DNA of 21,185 nucleotides, taken from NCBI GenBank assembly GCA_002314055.1, contig DCBP01000059.1, positions 7,550-28,734 on the forward strand, written 5' to 3'. The notes beneath the pieces are model-generated. The model had not been told where the DNA came from, searched no databases, and saw nothing but the letters and a program-made list of their open reading frames with translations. Positions 16,724 through 21,185 of this stretch are shown one piece after another. Position numbers and translations under genes: made by a program. Within the stretch, counting starts at the first letter, position 1. Each line of letters starts with the position of its first letter. The stretch comes from Prevotella sp. UBA1104. GTDB taxonomy: Bacteria > Bacteroidota > Bacteroidia > Bacteroidales > Bacteroidaceae.

Positions 16724-17125
16724 ATGGAGAAAATAATAATGAAAATATGTGCAAGTGAGGATTCTTTTGGTGCATATTCAGAAAACTGTGATGGAATATG
16801 GGCTGCCGGAGATACCGTAGAGGCTTGCAAGGCTGATGTAGAAGAAGCAATAAGACTTATTAAGAAGAATCTGCCGGAGTCGCAGTGGCCAGAGCAGATT
16901 AAGGGTGATTACGAAATAGAATGGCAGTATGATACAGAAAGCTTTATGTATTATTACGGCGGTCTTATTTCTTTGTCTGGCATGGAGCGTATTACTGGAA
17001 TCAATCAAAAGCAGCTGTGGGCATATATGCATGGACGTAAGAAACCACGTCAGGCACAGAAAGAAAAAATTGTCAACTCTTTGCATAAGTTTGCTCACGA
17101 TTTGGCATCTGCCGTTATGTTTTAA
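16724..17125 (+). CDS. hicB: HicB-type antitoxin with DNA-binding domain
   Basis: A 133-residue protein. The N-terminal half has the HicB partial RNase-H-like fold: KICASEDSFGAYSENCDGIWAAGDTVEACKADVEEAIRLIKK (~7-48), the family's toxin-binding part. The C-terminal part, GLISLSGMERITGINQKQLWAYMHGRKKPRQAQKEKIVNSLHKFA, is a helix-turn-helix of the Xre type, which would bind the module's promoter. An in-frame ATG six codons downstream (MKICASE) is an alternative start. The partner hicA is frameshifted, so this antitoxin may be an orphan that still acts as repressor. Its stop codon TAA is in the same frame as the orphan secretion tail that follows. Confidence 0.88.
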   Translation: MEKIIMKICASEDSFGAYSENCDGIWAAGDTVEACKADVEEAIRLIKKNLPESQWPEQIKGDYEIEWQYDTESFMYYYGGLISLSGMERITGINQKQLWAYMHGRKKPRQAQKEKIVNSLHKFAHDLASAVMF

Positions 17126-17161
17126 AATTTGATATCGGCACGCTTGTATGCTGGGTTAAGG

Positions 17162-17260
17162 GGCAAAGAATTCCGCATGTATAACCTCTCCGGTCAGCAG
17201 GTGGGCGACGGCTACAAGGGCATTGTGATTGTCAATGGCAAGAAGGTGATAAGGAAATGA
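17162..17260 (+). pseudogene. Orphan C-terminal secretion tail of a lost gene
   Basis: The frame reads GKEFRMYNLSGQQVGDGYKG then IVIVNGKKVIRK and TGA at 17258-17260. It matches the last ~28 residues of the M6 protease closely in protein and in DNA (both end in GATAAGGAAATGATA), and the tail of the protein at 12144-13844. There is no signal peptide, no upstream domain and no obvious start. Its own terminator follows at 17286, so this is the preserved 3' end of a deleted secreted-protein gene. It is in the same frame as hicB: the only stop codon between them is the hicB TAA. Confidence 0.8.
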
Positions 17261-17285
17261 TAAACAGTAAATACTGACAGAAATA

Positions 17286-17328
17286 AACGAAGCGCAACTC
17301 CGGGGTGGGGCTGCGCTTCGTTGCTTTT
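17286..17328 (+). terminator. Terminator after the orphan tail
   Basis: An 11-bp stem, AACGAAGCGCA (17286-17296) with TGCGCTTCGTT (17312-17322), extended by CTCC/GGGG pairing in the loop side, then GCTTTTTC. It ends with the same TGCTTTTTCA pattern as the protease terminator. Confidence 0.85.
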
Positions 17329-17430
17329 TCAGCAATTAAAGAGGTCGTCCATCGTTACCTCACTCTGTACGATACTCGAATGTTGGTTCTTCCTTGTTCC
17401 GTAGGTAGTAATTATATATGTACGCAACAA

Positions 17431-17524
17431 GGATTTTACAGCCAAATCGATGGATTTTTCTTCGATTTGGCTGTAAAATCCCTGATTGTTGAGCCAAATC
17501 GATGGATTTTTCTTCGATTTGGCT
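17431..17524. repeat. Duplicated perfect hairpins
   Basis: Hairpin 1: GGATTTTACAGCCAAATCGA (17431-17450) against its perfect complement (17462-17481), 20-bp stem, 11-base loop. Hairpin 2: AGCCAAATCGA (17492-17502) with TCGATTTGGCT (17514-17524), 11-bp stem. Both have the loop TGGATTTTTCT, so 33 bp (17440-17472 and 17492-17524) are duplicated exactly at a distance of 52 bp. The element lies 69 bp past the stop of the minus-strand Rpn gene and after the plus-strand terminator, so it may end transcription from the right, or be a small mobile repeat. Confidence 0.85.
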
Positions 17525-17592
17525 GAAGAAAGCGATAGTAATTCAGTCTCGCTTAGTTATATAATTTTTATGTATGAACCACTTTATGACTA

Positions 17593-18540
17593 TTAATCAC
17601 TTATAGCCTTGATTTCCTCTTCGGTGAGTCCCGTCGCCTTAATAATGGTGCCAATTGGAATATCCAGTGCGAGCAGATTACGTGCCGTTTCGACTTTGCC
17701 TTCCGTCCGTCCTTCAGCTCTACCTTCAGCTCTTCCTTCAGCTCTTCCTTCAGCTCTTCCTTCAGCTCTACCTTCCGCCCTGCCTTCAGCTCTACCTTCC
17801 GCTCTTCCTTTCTCTTCAGCCGAATCGATAGAGTTCTTTATGTCGCGGTAAGCCTTCAGACTATCCTCGTATTCCTTTAGTTCAGTCTTTGAGAACCTTG
17901 CCATCTTAGCTTCAGCAAATAGTTTATTAAATACCTTTTCCTGTAGCTCCTTTGGTTGTTTGTCTAGCCGCGAAAGGTTTTTCAATACATATAGCCATTT
18001 GTCGTTAAGTGAGACCAATTCTTCCGGCTTCTTGTTGAAATTAGCTATTTCCACATATTTAAATCTCAGCTTCCCGTTAAACTCCCGGTGAGTTTTCGTT
18101 TCCATCAACCCCACGTTGTGAACAATATCCTGTTTGTCGAAAGCCTCGTCTTTCATATCGAAGTTGAGCAATGCCACGACATATACAGTTTTGAGCTTAA
18201 AGTTCCAGTCCGCCCCTTTGGGTGCCTGTTCCCTGATGGGGAAAGTGGCATAGAAGAGCGAGCGGTCTTTAAAGTAAGTCTGGTATGCGTTCTGCATCTC
18301 CACTATAAACTTCTCTCCCTGTTCATTCTCGCAGTACACATCGAAGATAGCCTTGCGGTCAGTGTACACGTCTCCCACGTTCTCGCTGTTCAAGAACGTC
18401 ACCTTCTTAATTACCTGTTCCCCCTCAAACAGAGAGTTGAGGAAGTTTACGAGCAGGTCCTGATTAGGTACCGTACCGAAAATGCGTTTAAAACCGAAAT
18501 CGGTAAGCAGACTGATATATCTTTCTTCTGATTCTCTCAT
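17593..18540 (-). CDS. Rpn-family PD-(D/E)XK nuclease / putative transposase
   Basis: A 315-residue protein of the Rpn/PDDEXK_2 type (TIGR01784-like), formerly annotated as putative transposase. The start at 18540 (MRESEERYISLLTDFGFKRIFG) is the normal family opening; the upstream in-frame ATG at 18633 would add a hydrophobic stretch not seen in the family. Nuclease motifs: FDVYC with D67, then FIVEMQ with E81 and Q83. The C-terminal part has a coiled/charged region, a nine-fold RAEG/RTEG repeat (about 248-282), and a NLLALDIPIGTIIKATGLTEEEIKAI tail. Relatives promote RecA-independent recombination and have been linked to phage defence; the role here is unproven. A weak promoter (TAACTTAG on the minus strand at 18558-18565) precedes it. 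Confidence 0.88.
   Translation of the reverse strand: MRESEERYISLLTDFGFKRIFGTVPNQDLLVNFLNSLFEGEQVIKKVTFLNSENVGDVYTDRKAIFDVYCENEQGEKFIVEMQNAYQTYFKDRSLFYATFPIREQAPKGADWNFKLKTVYVVALLNFDMKDEAFDKQDIVHNVGLMETKTHREFNGKLRFKYVEIANFNKKPEELVSLNDKWLYVLKNLSRLDKQPKELQEKVFNKLFAEAKMARFSKTELKEYEDSLKAYRDIKNSIDSAEEKGRAEGRAEGRAEGRAEGRAEGRAEGRAEGRAEGRTEGKVETARNLLALDIPIGTIIKATGLTEEEIKAISD
17699..17806 (-). repeat. 12-bp tandem repeat inside the Rpn-family gene
   Basis: Nine 12-bp units (plus-strand CCTTCAGCTCTT and variants) coding for the four-residue repeat AEGR. Units are nearly identical in DNA, which suggests recent slippage; any unit number keeps the frame. Confidence 0.9.
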
Positions 18541-18638
18541 ATTGTTGAAATTTTGTGCTAAGTTACGATATAATAGTAAAAAAAGCAAGCTATAGAGAGA
18601 AAAAATCAAAGTTTTCTGACAGATAAATGACATCTGTG

Positions 18639-18669
18639 CTTGTGCAGTCGTGGAAAAGTATTACTTTTG
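18639..18669 (+). promoter_or_regulatory. Promoter of the AraC-type regulator
   Basis: CTTG at 18639-18642, 19 bases, then TACTTTTG at 18662-18669. The gene starts 40 bases downstream. Confidence 0.5.
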
Positions 18670-18709
18670 TGTGGAATAAACAGAATAGCAGAATAAACAA
18701 GATAAATAT

Positions 18710-19588
18710 ATGTACAACAATATAGACATCATATCCGTAGCCAGTACAAAGCAGAAGTATCACGGACCGTCGATAGACGACGACCTTCTGCTATTTCCCG
18801 AGTTCGGCGATCTGCCGATAGTCCCCGATGTGCCGCGGCGTATGGGGTGTCTTCTTGTTGGGCTGTGTCTGCGTGGCGAGGCGCGCTATACGGTAGATAC
18901 CGAGGAACGGGTGGTGAAGCCCAACGACGTGATAATAATCAGCGAGGGGCAGGTGGTAAACAACAGCCATCTCAGTAGCGACCTCAGTGGGATAGCCATC
19001 ATGATGTCGGAGAATTTCTTCAACGAAGTGATGCAGGGAGTCCACGACCTGTCATCGCTGTTCCTGTTTTCGAGGAGCCATCCCGTTTTTGGGCTCCGGG
19101 TAGACGAAGTGGAAAACATCATCACTTATTTCCGTATGATACAGCAAAAGGTGGAGACGGTAAGCCATAACTTCCGCCGCGACGTGGTTCGTTCGCTGAT
19201 GGCAGCAATGATTTATGACATCAGCCATGTGATGTATGACGTGCGCCAGGGGACTACCCGCAAGCAGACACGAGCCGAGTCGATATTCACCGACTTCATT
19301 ATGCTTGTGGAACAGAATTTCCGTACGGAGCGCCGCGTGTCGTGGTATGGCGAACAGCTGTGTATCACTCCGAAATATCTTTCAGAAACGGTAAAGGCGG
19401 TAAGCCGGCGCACTCCGAACGAGTGGATAGACAAGTATGTAACGCTCGAACTGAGGGTTCAGCTCAAGAATACGGCAAAGAGTATAAAGGAGATTGCCGA
19501 GGATTTGAATTTCCCCAATCAGTCGTTCCTTGGCAAGTATTTCAAGGAACATGTGGGCATGTCGCCGTCGAAATTCCGCAAGAGTTGA
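18710..19588 (+). CDS. AraC-family transcriptional regulator
   Basis: A 292-residue cytoplasmic regulator. Residues ~1-165 form a cupin-like sensor domain (ARYTVDTEERVVKPNDVIIISEGQ at ~56-79), a common Bacteroidetes type with unknown ligand. Residues ~195-292 are the two helix-turn-helix AraC DNA-binding domain: RRVSWYGEQLCITPKYLSETVKAVSRRTPNEWI, then the second helix pair with SIKEIAEDLNFPNQSFLGKYFKEHVGMSPSKFRKS, the family signature. It is divergent from the Rpn gene and its stop is only 9 bp from the convergent stop of the DUF3109 gene, so the two transcripts must overlap at their ends. Its targets cannot be told from the sequence. Confidence 0.93.
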   Translation: MYNNIDIISVASTKQKYHGPSIDDDLLLFPEFGDLPIVPDVPRRMGCLLVGLCLRGEARYTVDTEERVVKPNDVIIISEGQVVNNSHLSSDLSGIAIMMSENFFNEVMQGVHDLSSLFLFSRSHPVFGLRVDEVENIITYFRMIQQKVETVSHNFRRDVVRSLMAAMIYDISHVMYDVRQGTTRKQTRAESIFTDFIMLVEQNFRTERRVSWYGEQLCITPKYLSETVKAVSRRTPNEWIDKYVTLELRVQLKNTAKSIKEIAEDLNFPNQSFLGKYFKEHVGMSPSKFRKS

Positions 19589-19597
19589 GGAAAATTG

Positions 19598-20191
19598 TTA
19601 TAGATTGATGTTGCGAGCCATCTCCTCCAGTTCTCCGTACCATTCCTCTCCGAAACGTCTTGTCAGCGGACCTTTCAGGAATTTGTATACAGGAAGCTTC
19701 AGCTCGCGTCCTTTCTTCACGGCATCCCGACAAACGTCCCATCGATTGTAGTTCAGTCCGACAAATCCGTTGCTGAGTTTCTTTTCACGAATAGGATAGA
19801 GCGCACAACTGATAGGCTTGCAGAAATCTTTCAGTCTGCCGCTGCGCCAAGCCCTTTCCAGGGCACACAGGCAGCAACCGTCTTCATAGCAAGTAAAGAC
19901 GCAGTCCTTGCCTCCCACGATACTCGTAACGAGGTCGCCGTCGCGGTCGGCATACGCCACGCCCTGTTTGTCGATTACCGCCTGAGCCGATGCCGACAGC
20001 TCATCCCAAACAGTATCCACAGAGTCTTCAATTTGGGCAATCTCGTCGAGCGTAACGGGAGCCCCGGCGTCGCCCTCCACGCAGCAGATGCCGTGGCAGG
20101 CGTCGAGGTCGCAGCAGAAACATTCAGTAATAATGTCGGGCGATAGGAGAACGTTGCCGACTTGAAGGATGGGGAGATATTTTTTTTCCAT
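19598..20191 (-). CDS. DUF3109 family cysteine-rich protein
   Basis: A 197-residue soluble protein without signal peptide, with 14 Cys grouped as CFCC (24-27), CHGICC (32-37), C97/C101, CCLC (106-109), C124, C129 and C154. The blocks DACHGICC, EDGCCLCALE and CKPISCALYPIR are those of DUF3109 and suggest binding of an iron-sulfur cluster or zinc; the function is unknown. The start at 20191 (MEKKYLPIL) is chosen over an upstream in-frame start at 20275, because the extra 28 residues (rich in Pro, Lys, Thr) are encoded by the 9-bp repeat array. It is downstream of ung on the same strand, 77 bp away, possibly co-transcribed. Confidence 0.88.
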   Translation of the reverse strand: MEKKYLPILQVGNVLLSPDIITECFCCDLDACHGICCVEGDAGAPVTLDEIAQIEDSVDTVWDELSASAQAVIDKQGVAYADRDGDLVTSIVGGKDCVFTCYEDGCCLCALERAWRSGRLKDFCKPISCALYPIREKKLSNGFVGLNYNRWDVCRDAVKKGRELKLPVYKFLKGPLTRRFGEEWYGELEEMARNINL

Positions 20192-20202
20192 TTTTTCTTT
20201 TG

Positions 20203-20256
20203 TTTTGGGAGTTTTGGGAGTATTGGGAGAACTGGGAGTTTTGGGAGAATTGGGAA
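20203..20256 (-). repeat. 9-bp tandem repeat array 3 (about 6 units)
   Basis: Six units on the plus strand (TTTTGGGAG, TATTGGGAG, AACTGGGAG and variants). Read on the minus strand they give CAAAACTCC, CAATACTCC and CAGTTCTCC, the same CAnnnCTCC consensus as arrays 1 and 2. It fills the gap between the ung stop and the DUF3109 start, ending 11 bp before the latter. Confidence 0.85.
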
Positions 20257-20268
20257 TTCTGTTTCTTT

Positions 20269-20934
20269 TCACCATTCAATCGGTGTCATTCCGTTTTTCT
20301 CGAGATATTCGTTGCATCGCGAGAAGTGGTGGTTGCCGAACCATCCGCCGCGGTTAGCCGACAGCGGCGACGGGTGAACCGACTGCAGAACGAGATGCTT
20401 GCTCGTGTCGATAAGCTGTGCCTTGCTCCTGGCGTATCCGCCCCAGAGTATAAACACCAGATGCTCGCGCTCGGCGCTGAGAGCCTTTATCGCAGCGTCG
20501 GTAAACTGCTCCCAGCCCCGGCGCTGATGGCTTGCTGCCTGATGCGCCCTGACGGTAAGAGTGGCATTCAGCAGCAACACGCCCTGTTCCGCCCATCGGG
20601 TAAGATTGCCGGAGCGGGGGATAGGTTTGCCGAGATCCATCTGAATCTCCTTAAAGATATTCATGAGTGATGGCGGAAAGGGAACGCCGTCGCATACGGA
20701 GAAGCTCAGTCCGTGGGCCTGTCCCGGTTCATGATACGGGTCCTGTCCGATGATAACCACCTTTACCCTGTCGAAGGGACAGAGGTTAAAGGCATTGAAA
20801 ATCTGGTTGCCGGGAGGATAGCACGTGTTGTGCATGTATTCCTGCCTTACAAAGTTCGTCAGGTCAACGAAATACTGCTTTTCGAATTCCGCTCCTATAT
20901 GCTCCTTCCAGGATTGCTCAATCTTAACGTCCAT
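20269..20934 (-). CDS. ung: Uracil-DNA glycosylase, family 1
   Basis: A 221-residue DNA repair enzyme that cuts uracil from DNA to start base-excision repair. All family-1 motifs are present: the water-activating loop GQDPYHEPGQAHGLSFSV (63-80) with catalytic Asp65 and the Tyr67 that excludes thymine; LLNATLTV (120-127) with the uracil-reading Asn; and HPSPLSANRGGWFG (187-200) with the catalytic His187 and the DNA-intercalating Leu191. Length is normal for bacterial Ung. The start ATG at 20934 follows a good promoter. It precedes the DUF3109 gene on the same strand. Confidence 0.98.
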   Translation of the reverse strand: MDVKIEQSWKEHIGAEFEKQYFVDLTNFVRQEYMHNTCYPPGNQIFNAFNLCPFDRVKVVIIGQDPYHEPGQAHGLSFSVCDGVPFPPSLMNIFKEIQMDLGKPIPRSGNLTRWAEQGVLLLNATLTVRAHQAASHQRRGWEQFTDAAIKALSAEREHLVFILWGGYARSKAQLIDTSKHLVLQSVHPSPLSANRGGWFGNHHFSRCNEYLEKNGMTPIEW

Positions 20935-20966
20935 GATATAGTGTGTAGAGAATTATAAATTTCATA

Positions 20967-20997
20967 CAAAAGTACGAATAATTCTTTCCTTTTCCAA
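20967..20997 (-). promoter_or_regulatory. Promoter of ung
   Basis: On the minus strand: TTGG (20997-20994), 19 bases, then TACTTTTG (20974-20967), a good Bacteroidetes -7 box, 32 bases before the ung start codon. Confidence 0.55.
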
Positions 20998-21048
20998 GAA
21001 GGAAAGCTAAAAGCAGGTGTAAATTAGAAAAAAGTTTTTTGGCGTTTT

Positions 21049-21136
21049 TACCCTCACACCCTCACCAATAGCCCCGAAAACCCCTGTTTATCGGCATTTC
21101 GGTGGTGAGGGTAAGTGTGAGGGGTGGTGAGGGTAA
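21049..21136. repeat. GGTGAGGGT inverted and direct repeat cluster
   Basis: Left arm TACCCTCACACCCTCACC (21049-21066). The right side has the direct repeat GGTGGTGAGGGTAA at 21101-21114 and 21123-21136 (period 22). The left arm is an imperfect inverted copy of the right arms, with 34 bases between. It is cut from its context by the window end, so the element or gene it belongs to is not visible. No gene is seen in 20935-21185. Confidence 0.7.
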
Positions 21137-21185
21137 ACATTGTATTTCCCCGTTTTCCTTTGCGTTTTCACGGAAAATCCATAAC

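Larger units (their letters stand above)
17126..17592. other. Region between hicB and the Rpn-type gene
   Basis: Some 470 bases with no intact gene. It contains the orphan tail (17162-17260), its terminator (17286-17328), and the duplicated hairpins (17431-17524). Nothing else is recognisable: 17330-17430 and 17525-17592 show no motif that I can name. Confidence 0.6.

Noticed and set aside
17609..17851. Plus-strand open frame of repeated Ala-Leu-Pro-Ser
   Set aside because: It is the antisense of the AEGR repeat in the Rpn-type gene.
18541..18633. Upstream in-frame start of the Rpn-type gene, adding a hydrophobic segment
   Set aside because: Family members start at the RYISLLTDFGFKRIFG block; the extension covers the likely promoter region.
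20192..20275. N-terminal extension of the DUF3109 protein rich in Pro, Thr and Lys
   Set aside because: It is a translation of the 9-bp array and overlaps the end of ung; MEKKYLPIL is the usual start.

Overview
The window looks like a chromosomal segment of a Prevotella-like member of the Bacteroidales. The reasons are an adjacent SusC/SusD pair with acid-rich surface lipoproteins, promoters of the Bacteroidetes type (TTTG, about 19 bases, TAnnTTTG) in front of most transcription units, a VanZ-like protein, DUF4369, DUF4302 and DUF3109 proteins, and secreted proteins ending in a NLxGQQVG...KGIVxxNGKK tail. No rRNA, tRNA or CRISPR array was seen.

Layout. 1-2105: a neurotransmitter:sodium-symporter family transporter (minus) diverges from a small VanZ-like membrane protein (plus). 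2321-3484: a DUF4369 lipoprotein with a thioredoxin-like fold that lacks the CxxC pair. 3485-4280: a gene-free stretch with terminator hairpins, two copies of a GC-rich dispersed repeat, a 30-bp direct repeat and the promoter of the next operon. 4281-13844: a probable operon of SusC, SusD, an HExxH zinc metallohydrolase lipoprotein, a DUF4302 lipoprotein and an unrecognised secreted protein. 14087-16294: a secreted M6-family metalloprotease on its own promoter, with the same C-terminal tail as the unrecognised protein. 16434-17328: a HicA/HicB toxin-antitoxin module with a frameshifted hicA, followed by an orphan copy of the C-terminal tail with its own terminator. 17431-18540: duplicated hairpins and an Rpn-type PD-(D/E)XK nuclease (minus) with an AEGR repeat. 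18710-19588: an AraC-type regulator. 19598-20934: DUF3109 cysteine-rich protein and uracil-DNA glycosylase (both minus). 20935-21185: the ung promoter and a GGTGAGGGT inverted/direct repeat cluster.

How it may work together (inference): SusC and SusD form the outer-membrane TonB-dependent import complex. The metallohydrolase and DUF4302 lipoproteins would be surface accessories, and the M6 protease with the unknown protein would be exported by a common route, probably type IX-like. Together they suggest a locus that cuts a proteinaceous substrate outside the cell and imports the pieces. No glycoside hydrolase, polysaccharide lyase or sulfatase is present.

The most unusual features are three intergenic arrays of a degenerate 9-bp unit, three copies of a GC-rich hairpin repeat, and the broken hicA beside an in-frame orphan secretion tail.
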